Counted from the first letter of the stretch, positions 32,042-42,814 are shown. The stretch is 64,000 bases of DNA from Chitinophagaceae bacterium UBA1930 (GCA_002337145.1 DDFK01000003.1:496001-560000), one strand, 5' to 3'. Translations and numbers: made by a program. The notes: generated from the letters alone by a model not told the origin.

Positions 32042-35000
32042 TTATTGAACAATGATCTTGCCTTTGGCAACGATTGTTTTTTCGTTGGTATCGGTAATGG
32101 TAAAGAAATACGTACCAGATGTTTTCAATGAAGGCTGTATGCTTTGTGTTCCCTGTACCAAAGTTTGGGTAAACACATTTCTGCCAATAGCATCAGAAAT
32201 CAATAAGCTTCCTTTTGAACCAGCAAATGCTACCGAAATATTTTCACCTTTTGTGATAACTGTTGGGTATAGATTGCTGATACCTGCCTTATCGTTCTGT
32301 AGCATTATTATATTGGTATAGTACGACCTTCCATTTTCTTCTGTAATCTTTATCCTGTAGTAATTTTTACCGGCCAAAGGAAGTGCGTCCGTAAAGTTAA
32401 ACGGTTGACCACAGTTTGCAGCAACTGTGCTTAATGTGCCAATGCTGCTAAAGTTCACTGCGTCTGAGCTACGTTCAATACCAAACTTAAGTGAGTTTCC
32501 ATCGCATAACACTTTCCAGCTAAGCATGTTTTTATCTGCCTGCTTATTGCCCTTAAAATATTCAACTGTTATAGGCAACGGTGTTGTAAGTGTCTGTAGC
32601 ACGAATCCACCAGCACCAGTAGCATTAAAGGTTACCTCCCAACGGCTGAACTCTGCATTCCAAAGAATATCAGAATCCACAGGGTCTATTACCGTTACGG
32701 CACCATTATAGGTTGTTACAAGTCCAGTTCCATTGCTACTGCTTCCGGCAAACTGGCCAACCCTTAGGTTTGCCTTACCGGTTGCATCGGCTGTGCCGGT
32801 TGGCAGGTCTAATGTACTGCCTACATGACTATTGAATGCATTGAACTCGGCTTGTGTAAAGTATAGGGTAATCCTGCCGGTTGCTGTAGTTGTATTGGTA
32901 GCAGGAATTATCTGGTAGTGCCTTGCTACATAAGGTTTTCCATTAACAGCCGGAACACTTGATTCTATCCATACATTCGTGGCAACACTGCCTGTAACAG
33001 GTACTGCACCATTCGGTACATCTTGGGCTATCAACTGGCAACTGGAGTTGATGAACTGGTTGCTGGTGTTGATGTTTCTTGTATCGATAGAGTTTACTGT
33101 AGCAATAGCACCTGAACTTTGGCTGTTATTATAAACTACTGCACGTATTTTATAATCAAAAACGGCAGATGTCCAAGTTACACCATCAGTAGAAGTCACC
33201 GTACGGTTATCCCAAGCCGTATTCTCACGAACCATACTCCATCCAGCACTGCTGCTAGGATCCCTATAAATAATGGCAAAATAATCGGTTGCATTGGCCA
33301 AAGAAATATTCAGGCTGCTAAAGTCCACATAGTTCCAAGAATACTTAGCCACTTTGGTATCGGGCAAGCTTATTGTTCCCAATAAAAGACCGGGTGAGCC
33401 ACCAAGATTTGTTCTTATTTCAGCAACTAAGCTAGTAACAGTTGTTGAAGTATGATAATAGATACCAGCCAGTTTTCCAGCAATATCGGTTGTAAACCTA
33501 ACGGCTACCCTGGTTGAAGTAAAGGCAGCAGATGTGTTCTGGTTGGGCAATCCCTGATAATCGTACAGGTAAGTATTTCTTTTTGCAGGGGCACATCCAA
33601 AAGCACTTGATGCGGCTTTGAATACATCCAATTTACCGTAACCCCATGTTGTATTGGGTGTAACTCCCGGTGCTTCGGTTTGGTCATCCTTGTTGGCATT
33701 GGACGTAATAAGGCTTTTTATCTGTGTTACAGTTGCAGTTGGCATTGCCTGTAGCAACAAGGCACAGGCTCCGGCAGTTACTGGCGAAGCCATACTTGTA
33801 CCCTGCTCTTTCATGTACAATCCTACTTCTACAACATCACTGGCCGTAGCGGCAGGAGACATATTGGAAGACATGCACGAAACCACTGCCTGGCCATGTG
33901 CCGCAATATCGGGTTTTTGGTAACCGTCCCTTCTTGGGCCCAATGAACTAAAACTGGCAATATCATCTTGGTATGCACCAGAGCTGTATTGATAACCATT
34001 ATTGGCTCCATTGGAGTACCAGGTATTTCTACCAGTATAAGCCGCAGCGGTAATTGCACTGGTTGCATTTCCTGGAGAGCCTACTAAGCTAACATTGTCT
34101 CCCCCATTCAAAGTAGTATTTGTAAAAACGGTACTCTTATAGTTAAGCCATCCGTCAAAAGTTATGCTACTGGCCGATGTATTAGTAATAGTAAGACTCC
34201 ATTGCCCTCCCGGAGAAGTGGAACCGCTTGGCCTGGTTATATAAAGGTTTACATAGCGTTGATTGTTTACCGCATCAACAGCATTTGTAACGTTTGCCGT
34301 AAAGGCACCACCCATTATTGAGCCGCCAGTGGTGGTAGTTAAGTCCGGGGCTGTAACAGTTGCAGTTACCGTTCCGTTGGTGCTTGCATATACGGTATAT
34401 TGAAAAATATCCGAACCGGTTGTAAAGCTGGGTACAGTAAAAGAAGTTGTATTGCTGGCACCAGCAGCCAATATGTATTTGTTGTGGATGTTGGTACCGT
34501 TATCGTTACCTGCCGAAATAACCACCACCCTGCCAGGGCCGGATGAAGTGAAGTCATCAACAGCCAATTCGTGTGAGCGTGTGCCGTCGTGCGGGCCTGA
34601 TTGACCACCAATACTCATGTTCAATACAATTGGCTTGCCTAAAGTATTGGCCAATCCTTTTAAGTAGGTTAGGGCATCCACGGTGTTGGTTGTTGGGAAA
34701 GAGCCATTGCCGCCTTTAATAATAATAAGGTCGGCTTCGGGGGCCATACCAGTATATTTTTTGGAAGCAAGCGATGCACCGTTACCAGCAGCCGTACCCG
34801 CAACGTGTGTTCCATGACCATTCACATCCTGTTCCCTGATAAAAACAGAAGGGGAGCCATTCAACTGGTCGTTAATCTGTGACTGGGTATATTCAACACC
34901 ATAAGAAAAACCTGTAGGCGGAGCTTCACCGGATGTAGCCGTAATAGTCTGGTCCCACATTCTCAATATCCTGCTCTTGGTTGGGTCAACCGGGTCCCTG

Positions 35001-35548
35001 AAATCATAGTGCTGCCAGTCTATACCCGAATCAAAAACAGCAACAATCACTCCCTTGCCTTTATATACCGTATTGTTCAACTTACCGGCATGTAGCAACG
35101 AGGCACCGGTAGTACCCAGTGCAATATCATTATGCAACCCATCAATTGCTGGGTTCTCTATATATGCCACGTCGGCCATGTTGGCCATTTCTGTAATTTG
35201 ATCCATTGTGGCCCAAGCCGTTACAAATGTGGGAAGCGTTGAATTGATCACGATGCCTTTGCTTTTTAACGCCTGTGCATTTTTGGTGTACACAATACAG
35301 TCGTACCTTTTTTCCAGAGGGGCACCCTTGGATGCAAAACCTTCTTTGGGTTCTATTACATATAGCGAAGGGGTCTGCTTACGGAAAGTGGCAGAGGTAT
35401 CGGACTTATGGTCCAACAGATACCTGAGTGCCGGGGCAAGCTTTCGTTCGTTCTGGGCAAAACCAGCGGTTACAACAAATAAGGCAACCACAGAAAGCAC
35501 CATGTTTTTCAGTTGCTTCAAATGCTGCCCAATGTAAATTTTGTACAT
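32042..35548 (-). CDS. secreted subtilisin-like (S8) serine protease with T9SS sorting domain
   Basis: A 1168-residue exported protease. A signal segment (about 14-31, ending GFAQ) is followed by a propeptide-like region. The catalytic triad is D173 (VAVFDSGID), H245 (NGHGTHVAG) and S585 (GTSMASP), with a large insert between H and S holding a beta domain of the CspA/PA-like kind. Beyond the protease lie beta-sandwich segments and a C-terminal type A T9SS sorting domain (last ~75 residues, NLYPTVITKGENISV ... GTYFFTI ... GKIIVQ). It is probably released or attached at the cell surface for protein degradation. Confidence 0.93.
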   Translation of the reverse strand: MYKIYIGQHLKQLKNMVLSVVALFVVTAGFAQNERKLAPALRYLLDHKSDTSATFRKQTPSLYVIEPKEGFASKGAPLEKRYDCIVYTKNAQALKSKGIVINSTLPTFVTAWATMDQITEMANMADVAYIENPAIDGLHNDIALGTTGASLLHAGKLNNTVYKGKGVIVAVFDSGIDWQHYDFRDPVDPTKSRILRMWDQTITATSGEAPPTGFSYGVEYTQSQINDQLNGSPSVFIREQDVNGHGTHVAGTAAGNGASLASKKYTGMAPEADLIIIKGGNGSFPTTNTVDALTYLKGLANTLGKPIVLNMSIGGQSGPHDGTRSHELAVDDFTSSGPGRVVVISAGNDNGTNIHNKYILAAGASNTTSFTVPSFTTGSDIFQYTVYASTNGTVTATVTAPDLTTTTGGSIMGGAFTANVTNAVDAVNNQRYVNLYITRPSGSTSPGGQWSLTITNTSASSITFDGWLNYKSTVFTNTTLNGGDNVSLVGSPGNATSAITAAAYTGRNTWYSNGANNGYQYSSGAYQDDIASFSSLGPRRDGYQKPDIAAHGQAVVSCMSSNMSPAATASDVVEVGLYMKEQGTSMASPVTAGACALLLQAMPTATVTQIKSLITSNANKDDQTEAPGVTPNTTWGYGKLDVFKAASSAFGCAPAKRNTYLYDYQGLPNQNTSAAFTSTRVAVRFTTDIAGKLAGIYYHTSTTVTSLVAEIRTNLGGSPGLLLGTISLPDTKVAKYSWNYVDFSSLNISLANATDYFAIIYRDPSSSAGWSMVRENTAWDNRTVTSTDGVTWTSAVFDYKIRAVVYNNSQSSGAIATVNSIDTRNINTSNQFINSSCQLIAQDVPNGAVPVTGSVATNVWIESSVPAVNGKPYVARHYQIIPATNTTTATGRITLYFTQAEFNAFNSHVGSTLDLPTGTADATGKANLRVGQFAGSSSNGTGLVTTYNGAVTVIDPVDSDILWNAEFSRWEVTFNATGAGGFVLQTLTTPLPITVEYFKGNKQADKNMLSWKVLCDGNSLKFGIERSSDAVNFSSIGTLSTVAANCGQPFNFTDALPLAGKNYYRIKITEENGRSYYTNIIMLQNDKAGISNLYPTVITKGENISVAFAGSKGSLLISDAIGRNVFTQTLVQGTQSIQPSLKTSGTYFFTITDTNEKTIVAKGKIIVQ

Positions 35549-35612
35549 ACCTTTTTTTTAGATTTTAAATAAATATGAATACACAACAAGTAATTACAAA
35601 CCCAAACCTATC

Positions 35613-35981
35613 CTATTTGGTTAGGGCAATCTCTTCTTCCTTTATTACAAAAATTTGTGGCTTGCCTTTGTATTCTTTTACAAGGCCCTTTATGCATACT
35701 TCCTTGTTTGCATAAAACTCTTCCGGTGCCTTGGAAAAGTTTTTCCTGTTTTCCTCATCAATAACAATAGTCAATGGCGACATGGGAAATGCAGCCCCCA
35801 TATTCAACAGGGTAATCTTCTTGTCACTTTTGTCAAAATACTTGCCCCCGAATATTTTACCGCAAACAGTAACGGTATCGCCAATATGCTTCGATGCTTC
35901 CTGCGGCGTAATGCTTGTTTGTGCAGAAACTGCAAAAGAGGTAACTGCCAGCATCGTTAAAACCAGGTATATTTTTTTCAT
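35613..35981 (-). CDS. small secreted OB-fold-like protein
   Basis: A 122-residue protein with a signal peptide (KKIYLVLTMLAVTSFAVSAQ). The mature part (EASKHIGDTVTVCGKIFGGKYFDKSD ... NKEVCIKGLVKEYKGKPQIFV) has the strand order and the VxGxI ... KGLVxxYKGKPQI ending of OB-fold domains like those in secreted nucleic-acid-binding or nuclease-associated proteins. It is 64 bases upstream of the subtilisin gene on the same strand and may share its transcript. Ligand unknown. Confidence 0.75.
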   Translation of the reverse strand: MKKIYLVLTMLAVTSFAVSAQTSITPQEASKHIGDTVTVCGKIFGGKYFDKSDKKITLLNMGAAFPMSPLTIVIDEENRKNFSKAPEEFYANKEVCIKGLVKEYKGKPQIFVIKEEEIALTK

Positions 35982-36271
35982 AAAGCCTATTTAGTGAATG
36001 TGTAATTGTAAGTTTTGCAATGTCGTTTTTTTTTCTCAACTGCTCATCAAAAATCCCTTAAAAAGCTAGGTATAAAAGACATATTTTCGCATTTCAACGA
36101 CTGTGTACAGGTAGCAACAAACACAGTACTTTAAATTATACGAATATGATCTGCTAGGCAGGGCCTGGGTTTCCTAACAAAAGGTTCTCTGGTTCAATTA
36201 CTTCCGCAACTGCTTGGCCTGTGTGTAACATGGGCAGCCATTCTATTTATTTCAAGTTCAATTTTTAATAC
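35982..36271. other. 290-base divergent control region
   Basis: Lies between the OB-fold gene (minus) and the MATE gene (plus). It must hold promoters for both, but I see no full TTTG/TAnnTTTG match, no RNA gene and no strong hairpin. Confidence 0.4.
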
Positions 36272-37666
36272 ATGACAACCAATACTAACCCTAAGGGCAT
36301 CAAGGGCATTTTTTCGTTTATCCAGCAATCGCTGAGCAGCGAGGAGCGTGACTTTACCACCGGCAGCCTTCGCAAGGCCGTTTTTCTATTGGCCATTCCC
36401 ATGATTCTGGAAATGTGCATGGAAAGCATATTTGCCGTAGTGGATATTTTCTTTGTGGGCAAGCTCGGCTCCAACGCCACTTCAACAGTTGGCCTTACAG
36501 AGTCCATGTTAACCATTATATACTCCATTGCATTTGGTGTAAGCATGGCTACAACAGCCATGGTAGCGAGAAGGATCGGCGAAAAGAATGCCGAAGGTGC
36601 TGCCAAATCAGGGGCACAGGCCATCATGCTTGCCTTAACACTAAGCCTGCTCATCAGTATTGCAGGCATCTTTTTCTCCAAACAACTTCTGGGCCTTATG
36701 GGTGCCACCGAAGAAATAAAAAACTATGGCAGTACTTATACCACCATCATGCTTGCAGGCAATGCTGTTATTATGCTGCTGTTCTTACTGAATGGTATTT
36801 TCAGGGGTGCAGGCAATGCGGCCATTGCCATGAAAAGCTTGTGGATTGCCAATATCTGCAATATCGTTTTGTGCCCGCTGCTCATTCACCAATTCGGTAT
36901 CAAAGGGGCAGCAATAGCAACCACCACAGGCAGGGGCATTGGCGTGTGCTACCAGCTTTACCAACTATTAAAGGGTAAGGGAGTGGTCAAGATACACTTG
37001 CAACATTTTTTGCCTGATACTGAACTGCTTAAAAATTTGTTGAGCGTGGCCACCACCGCAACATTGCAGTTCATTGTTGCATCTGCCAGCTGGATTGCCA
37101 TGGCAAGAATTATGACCAATTTTGGCAAGGATTATATTGCCGGCTACACCATTGGCATACGGTTGATTGTCTTTTTTATATTGCCTGCTTTTGGTTTAAG
37201 CAATGCCGCTGCTACATTGGTTGGGCAAAACCTTGGTGCCAAGCAGTTTGACCGTGCCGAGCAAAGTGTTTGGAAGGTGGCAAAGTACAATGCCGTTTTC
37301 ATGGGCATCGTATCCCTGCTTTTTTTGGTGGGGGCCGAATTTTTTGTGGGGCTGGTCACGCACGAACCCACCGTGGTCAAAACAGCAGTGCTTGCCTTAC
37401 GCATCATCAGTTTAGGCTATATTTTTTATGGCATCGGCATGGTAATGATGAATGCCTTTAACGGTGCAGGCGATAGCAAAACACCAACACTGGTAAATCT
37501 TTTCTGGTTCTGGGTATTCCAGATTCCTGTTGCATATCTTATGGCCAATGTGTTAAAAATGGGGCCAACGGGCGTTTTCATTGCCATTGTTGTTACCGAA
37601 ACCTGCGTTACGCTCACGTCTATTTACCTGTTCAAAAAAGGTAAATGGAAAACGGTAAAAATTTAA
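36272..37666 (+). CDS. MATE family multidrug/sodium antiporter
   Basis: A 464-residue membrane protein with twelve hydrophobic helices in two six-helix halves. The N-terminal half has IPMILEMCMESIFAVVDIFFVGKLG and a T-VGLTESML segment; the second half has FGLSNAAATLVGQNLGAKQ, the duplicated signature of MATE exporters. It exports drugs or metabolites using a proton or sodium gradient. An unusual ~30-residue hydrophilic N-terminal extension precedes the first helix. It appears monocistronic. Confidence 0.93.
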   Translation: MTTNTNPKGIKGIFSFIQQSLSSEERDFTTGSLRKAVFLLAIPMILEMCMESIFAVVDIFFVGKLGSNATSTVGLTESMLTIIYSIAFGVSMATTAMVARRIGEKNAEGAAKSGAQAIMLALTLSLLISIAGIFFSKQLLGLMGATEEIKNYGSTYTTIMLAGNAVIMLLFLLNGIFRGAGNAAIAMKSLWIANICNIVLCPLLIHQFGIKGAAIATTTGRGIGVCYQLYQLLKGKGVVKIHLQHFLPDTELLKNLLSVATTATLQFIVASASWIAMARIMTNFGKDYIAGYTIGIRLIVFFILPAFGLSNAAATLVGQNLGAKQFDRAEQSVWKVAKYNAVFMGIVSLLFLVGAEFFVGLVTHEPTVVKTAVLALRIISLGYIFYGIGMVMMNAFNGAGDSKTPTLVNLFWFWVFQIPVAYLMANVLKMGPTGVFIAIVVTETCVTLTSIYLFKKGKWKTVKI

Positions 37667-37688
37667 GATGGTTATGTACCAAACAGCG

Positions 37689-37723
37689 GTGCATGGCCCA
37701 ACTGTAGTGGCGTCGCACCCATC
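37689..37723 (+). repeat. dispersed intergenic repeat, copy A
   Basis: GTGCATGGCCC, nine variable bases, then GGCGTCGCACCCATC. The same two conserved blocks with the same 9-base spacing occur in inverse orientation at 52702-52736. It lies in the 80-base gap between convergent genes. Confidence 0.65.
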
Positions 37724-37746
37724 GGCCATACAACATGGCCAGCACA

Positions 37747-39630
37747 CTATCGAAGTATCGTAACGGTTCCCTTCTGCGTTTGTTTGGGTTTGTTGTTGAT
37801 GGAGTAAACAGCAAACCAAACATACGTACCCTGGTCTGCATCAACGCCCTTTACTTTTCCATCCCATTTATTGTATGGATTGGTAGATGCAAAAAGTACT
37901 TCGCCCCATCGGCCATACACCATCATGGAAAAGCTGGTTACCGATGCTACATTGCCTATGGGGCCAAACATATTGTTCTTTGCATCGCCATTGGGTGTAA
38001 ACCCCGTAGGAAAGTAGATATCCGTGCAGTCAACCGTAATATAAATGGTATCGCTTGCCTTGCAGCCATCATTATCAATAACCGCCACCCAATACTTTCC
38101 TGTTTGCGTTACGGTAAATGTTGCTGCTTTCGAATTGTCCTGCCAAGTATAGTCTGCAAAAGTGCCTGCTTTTAACACAAGCTGATTACCCGGGCAAAAA
38201 GCAGTATCGTTTCCAAGAAACAGTCGCAATATTTTTACAGAATCCTTTATTTGAATATTGGGTACCTGAGCCATACAATTGTTTGCATCTTTTACCGTAA
38301 GTGCATAGCTGCCCACAGCCATGTTTGTTTGCGGGTTGGCCGTACTGCCGTTTGACCATGTATAGCTGTACGGAGCAGTGCCGCCGGCAACTGTTGCCGT
38401 GGCCGTGGCATTGGTGCCACCGCATAAGGTTTTGGTGGCAGCCACAGTTGCCAACAACGGCTGTGGTTGCTGCAATGTAACCGAGGCATTGGTATTGCAC
38501 ACATTTGTGCCACCAACAGTTACGGTATATGTATTTGCAACCAGGTTATTCATGCTTGGTGTTGTTTGAACGGGGTTTGTATTCCACGAGTAAGTATAGC
38601 TACCGCTACCTCCGGTTACATTGGCCGTAACTGCACCCGTAGCATCGCCATTGCAGCGTATGCTATTGGTAACAACTGCATTTACATCAATAACCGTTAC
38701 AGGCTTTGTAACATTAACAACAATATTTCCCGGGTAGGTTACTGTAAGCGAAACCATGTAGGTACCCGTTGCAGAAAAAACATGCGATGGGTTTTCCTGT
38801 ATAGAGCTATTGTTTACAGATGCCACATCGCCAAAGCTCCAAAGAAAACCAGTAGCACATAAGGTAGATGCGTTGGTAAAGTTTACTGTTTTGTTGCCGC
38901 TACAGGCAAATGTAAAATCTGCTGTATTGGCTGTTGGTACTGCCTCCTGAATATTAACGTCATCAATAGCAAAACCATCGTAGGCATTGCATTGCGTACC
39001 TGCCGCAAAAACAAAACGGAACATGACAGAAGACCTGCCTGCCAGTGCTGCCAATGTATGTCTTGCCACAACCCAGCCGCCACTGCCACCACCCGCACCG
39101 CCTGCACATGGGCTGGTTGGCTGTATGTTGCCGCTCCATCCATCGCTGCCCAAAGTGCTTATGCTGCCTGTGTTGAACCAGTTGCTGCCATTGCAGTTGG
39201 TGTTGGAGCTTGCAGAGCCGAGTACCAGCCAGGTTGCACCACCGTCAACAGAATACCTAAAACTGGCACCGTCGTATTTTTTTTCGGTTTCCCAAAATAC
39301 CTTAAAAGAAATCTGTGGGTTGGTCAAAGCGGTGAAATCGTAACACGGGCTTTGCAGCCATGAGTTTTCGCCATTGTTGTATGCACTATTGGTAAGGCCG
39401 CCCACTATCCAGCATTTGTTGCCGGTTGCAGTATTGTTGATTACCGGTTTTGCTGGCACACCATAGGCCCAGTCCGATGAAGTGCCACCTGCAAACCAGC
39501 CACCGTTGCTTGTTTCAAAATCTTCGTTGTAGGGAAATGCGGAAACAGTGGTTGCACATTGGCCAAGTGCATATTGGGTTATATGTACCATTAGTAAGGC
39601 AATGCATAAAACTTTGCTGCGGATGCACAT
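37747..39630 (-). CDS. T9SS type B (gliding-motility C-terminal) surface protein with PKD and SprB-like repeats
   Basis: A 627-residue exported protein. After the signal peptide (to about residue 23, ALGQ), residues 30-230 form a MAM/lectin-like jelly roll (FPYNEDFETSNGGW ... GFAIDDVNIQE). A PKD domain follows (about 237-315, FLWSFGD), then two SprB-type repeats (VTGGSGSYTYSWN and VAGGTAPYSYTWS). The C-terminal ~90 residues are the type B sorting domain (IYFPTGFTPNGDAKNNMFGP ... YGRWGEVLF ... GTYVWF). It is probably an adhesin exported by T9SS and linked to the cell surface. Confidence 0.9.
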   Translation of the reverse strand: MCIRSKVLCIALLMVHITQYALGQCATTVSAFPYNEDFETSNGGWFAGGTSSDWAYGVPAKPVINNTATGNKCWIVGGLTNSAYNNGENSWLQSPCYDFTALTNPQISFKVFWETEKKYDGASFRYSVDGGATWLVLGSASSNTNCNGSNWFNTGSISTLGSDGWSGNIQPTSPCAGGAGGGSGGWVVARHTLAALAGRSSVMFRFVFAAGTQCNAYDGFAIDDVNIQEAVPTANTADFTFACSGNKTVNFTNASTLCATGFLWSFGDVASVNNSSIQENPSHVFSATGTYMVSLTVTYPGNIVVNVTKPVTVIDVNAVVTNSIRCNGDATGAVTANVTGGSGSYTYSWNTNPVQTTPSMNNLVANTYTVTVGGTNVCNTNASVTLQQPQPLLATVAATKTLCGGTNATATATVAGGTAPYSYTWSNGSTANPQTNMAVGSYALTVKDANNCMAQVPNIQIKDSVKILRLFLGNDTAFCPGNQLVLKAGTFADYTWQDNSKAATFTVTQTGKYWVAVIDNDGCKASDTIYITVDCTDIYFPTGFTPNGDAKNNMFGPIGNVASVTSFSMMVYGRWGEVLFASTNPYNKWDGKVKGVDADQGTYVWFAVYSINNKPKQTQKGTVTILR

Positions 39631-39773
39631 AGGTGGGGGCCTGTTTTGTTTGCAAAATCAAACGGCTAAATTAAGGCTTATTGCACGAGTAATAAGTATT
39701 GATAACCCCTTTTAGCCAATAAGCCAAAACACATAATACTATAATGCTATAAAATACGTGGTAGCTGGTATTT

Positions 39774-39801
39774 TTTGATGTAACACATACTGTTACGTTT
39801 G
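39774..39801 (+). promoter_or_regulatory. candidate promoter of the beta-propeller T9SS protein
   Basis: TTTG (39774-39777), a 16-base spacer and TACGTTTG (39794-39801), 17 bases before the ATG. The spacer is slightly short. Confidence 0.45.
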
Positions 39802-39817
39802 ATGAAATTATTTAATT

Positions 39818-42733
39818 ATGAAAAACTTTAAAAAAGCACTGCATTGTTTCTTGCTGCTTTTGTTGGTATTAACAACAACAAACACGTTTTCGCAATCGGG
39901 CTCTGGTTGGGAATGGGCATCCACATCAACAATGGCAACCTATTCTCCGGGTAGGCAAGTAATAGATATTGCAAGTGATGCATCTGGTAATATATATGTA
40001 ACAGGAAGGTTCCAGGGCAGCATGACATTGGGAGCCTACACAGTTGCTACTACAGGCGATGGGTCTGTATCATACAATTTTGATGAAGATGCTTTTGTTG
40101 CAAAATACAATGCTGCAGGTGTTGCCCAATGGGTTAAAAAATTTGGTGTTGCCGCAACAGGCAGCAATCAAGTTGGCGAAGCAATAGCATTAGATGCCGA
40201 TGGCAATGTTTATATAGGCGGTGCGGGCATGACCAACTCTAATTTCAATAGTGCCTTTTTGGTAAAATATGATAATAATGGAAATCTTGTGTGGAGCAAA
40301 ACAGATTTCCTTTTATATGAAATTGCAAGCATAAAAGTTAGTGCAGACGGTAATCCGATTGTTATGGAAAGCAATCAATCTGGAAAAAATATTTACAAAA
40401 TCAACAAAAATACAGGTGCTATAGTATGGACGGTAAACAACACCAACGTAGGTTCCAATGGCACAAGCAACTATAAAGATTTTGTTGACGATGCCGGCAA
40501 TATCTATTATACCTGTTTTAATGCATCTGCTGCAACTACAACTGTTGCCGGTCAAACTTTTACTACTACTGGCTTAACTTCTTATGTTGCATCAATTGAC
40601 AATAATGGCGTTACAAGATGGGTGCAAAAAATTGATAACAGGCAAATACAATTGGGGTTTACCAATGATAGGCAGGGCAATAGCTATATTCAATTAGGCG
40701 GCGGCTTTGGTGCAACGTTTCAAGGTATATCTACATTACAGGCAACACAGGGTGGCTATAGTTATTTTGAACTGAACAATGCAGGTGCAGTTTCAAAATA
40801 CTTAACCGCAAGTCCATACAAGGGGCCATTTAAAGTAAAGGATGATGGCATTTATGGCTATGTTACCGAGTCTGGCGGAGCCGCAGCCACACTTGTGTAT
40901 GGCGATTATTTTTTTAGTTTGCCAACCGCTACAACAAAGGCACTTGGCATTGTTATAAAATACAATAAAACAACCGGTGCCGTTATATGGGCAAACCCCT
41001 TTGAGATAAATGGTGCAGCTTACAATGCCGGAAATATTAATGCAATAGAAACAACACCTGCCGGAAAGGTTGTAGTAGGGGGCTTGTATGGTACTTCTAT
41101 AAAAACAGGAGCCAATACTTATACCGTGGCTACAACATCGGGCAGCACCCCTTCTGATCTCTTTATTGCACAATTTAATCCAGGCAATGTATTGCCACCA
41201 CCTACTACCAGTTGGACGGGCAATGCAAACAATATGCTTTGGAACGATGCAAACAACTGGAGCAATGGCATACCCAATGGCAATATGAAAACAAACATAT
41301 TTGCGGGTGCCAGCAATTATCCTGCTAATATTCCTACAACCGTTACCCCTGCTAAATTAGAGATTGGTGCAGGCGTTACTTTGCAATTGCCGTTAAACCT
41401 TTCTGCACCGCTCGGAATTGTAAACAATGGCATTATAGAAATAAACGAATCCGGAACTTTTTATGGTGGCTTTAATACAGGCTCATCGGAAGTAACAGGA
41501 ACCGGTAAAATTGTAATGAAGAATAGTGCTACCAGTTTTTATGCTTTTAAAACGTTGAGCAATTCGTTGGAGATCAATTGCCCAACTGGTAACGTATCTT
41601 GTTTAGGCGGTACTATAAATGGTTCATTAATATTGACGAGTGGAAGGTTTATTGGCTCAACCGTATCTGCATTGGTGCTAAGTAACCCTAATGCCACCAT
41701 CATCTTCTCAGAAAACAGTTATTATACCGGTTTACTGAAACGTGCCGTAAACACAACTGGTGTATATACATTTCCTGTAGGCGAAAACTTAGGCTCATCC
41801 AATACACCATTGCAAGTAATAACACTAAGCCTTAAGAACATTGTTGGGCCGCAGTACATTTCGGTTAGCTATACAAAAACAATTAATGGCTCAGCACCCA
41901 ATACAACAGCAGGTGGGCAAAACGTAACTTCATTATTAAACAGTGGCATTTTTTCAGTAACACCAGATGTTGCATTAACAGGCGGAAGTTATACGGTAAC
42001 ATTGGAAGCTAGAGGTTTTACAAACAGCGTTACAGATGCTTCACGTTATGTGGTTTTAAAACGCAACAATTCATCATCGGCCTGGGCTTTCTTTGGCAAC
42101 AACGGCACAGCTACCCAAGCACCCACCGTTGTTACCGCTACCGCAGGAAACATTACAGGCTTTAGCGATTTTGCCATTGGTATAGCGGCAGCAAGTGTTG
42201 CAACCACATTGCCAGTAAAATACATTTCATTTACAGCAGAACAAAAAGGTGAGCATATTTTATTGAAGTGGTTAACCGCCAATGAACTGAATAATGCATA
42301 CTTCAATATTCAGCATAGTATAAACCATAATGATTGGACAACAGTTGGCAAGATAAACACCGAAGGTGCAAATGGTTACAATTATAGTTTTACACACACA
42401 AAGCCAATAAACGGCATCAATTATTATCGTTTGCAGCAAGTTGACAAAGATGGCAAAGCATCTTTTGGCGAAATAAGGCAAGTTGGCATGGCAGGCAAAA
42501 CACCTTATGTACGTATTTATCCAACGCCTTTAATGGGTAATACATTAAATATTGAAACCAATTCATCCATCAATGCCCAAACAGGTTATTCAATTATTGA
42601 TATGAATGGAAGGATTGTCCAATCAGGCACCATCAATGCAACCAAATCAACCGTACAACTAAACAATATTGCCAAAGGGCATTATATACTCCGTATGAAT
42701 GACGGACAAACTGTAACTATTGAAAAACTATAG
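39818..42733 (+). CDS. T9SS type A cargo protein with beta-propeller-like repeats
   Basis: A 971-residue exported protein. A signal peptide (KKALHCFLLLLLVLTTTNTFS) precedes repeats of the SBBP kind (GNIYVTGRFQGSMTLG, GNVYIGGAG, FVAKYNAAGVAQWVKKFG), suggesting a beta-propeller over about 40-450. A beta-helix-like G8-type segment follows (WTGNANNMLWNDANNWSNG, then regularly spaced strands to about 640), then a fibronectin-like domain (ILLKWLTANELNNAYFNIQHS) and a type A T9SS sorting domain (IYPTPLMGNTLNIE ... GHYILRM ... TIEKL). Role unknown, probably surface or matrix. A perfect palindromic terminator follows. Confidence 0.88.
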   Translation: MKNFKKALHCFLLLLLVLTTTNTFSQSGSGWEWASTSTMATYSPGRQVIDIASDASGNIYVTGRFQGSMTLGAYTVATTGDGSVSYNFDEDAFVAKYNAAGVAQWVKKFGVAATGSNQVGEAIALDADGNVYIGGAGMTNSNFNSAFLVKYDNNGNLVWSKTDFLLYEIASIKVSADGNPIVMESNQSGKNIYKINKNTGAIVWTVNNTNVGSNGTSNYKDFVDDAGNIYYTCFNASAATTTVAGQTFTTTGLTSYVASIDNNGVTRWVQKIDNRQIQLGFTNDRQGNSYIQLGGGFGATFQGISTLQATQGGYSYFELNNAGAVSKYLTASPYKGPFKVKDDGIYGYVTESGGAAATLVYGDYFFSLPTATTKALGIVIKYNKTTGAVIWANPFEINGAAYNAGNINAIETTPAGKVVVGGLYGTSIKTGANTYTVATTSGSTPSDLFIAQFNPGNVLPPPTTSWTGNANNMLWNDANNWSNGIPNGNMKTNIFAGASNYPANIPTTVTPAKLEIGAGVTLQLPLNLSAPLGIVNNGIIEINESGTFYGGFNTGSSEVTGTGKIVMKNSATSFYAFKTLSNSLEINCPTGNVSCLGGTINGSLILTSGRFIGSTVSALVLSNPNATIIFSENSYYTGLLKRAVNTTGVYTFPVGENLGSSNTPLQVITLSLKNIVGPQYISVSYTKTINGSAPNTTAGGQNVTSLLNSGIFSVTPDVALTGGSYTVTLEARGFTNSVTDASRYVVLKRNNSSSAWAFFGNNGTATQAPTVVTATAGNITGFSDFAIGIAAASVATTLPVKYISFTAEQKGEHILLKWLTANELNNAYFNIQHSINHNDWTTVGKINTEGANGYNYSFTHTKPINGINYYRLQQVDKDGKASFGEIRQVGMAGKTPYVRIYPTPLMGNTLNIETNSSINAQTGYSIIDMNGRIVQSGTINATKSTVQLNNIAKGHYILRMNDGQTVTIEKL

Positions 42734-42752
42734 ATATGAACATTTAGATGCA

Positions 42753-42786
42753 AAAATAAAAGCACCCAATTGGGTGCTTTTATTTT
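42753..42786. terminator. bidirectional terminator, perfect 34-bp palindrome
   Basis: AAAATAAAAGCACCCAA and its exact reverse complement meet without a spacer (42753-42769 and 42770-42786). It gives a GC core with A/T tracts on both sides, between convergent genes. Confidence 0.9.
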
Positions 42787-42814
42787 ATGGATACTATTAA
42801 CTGCTACACTGAAC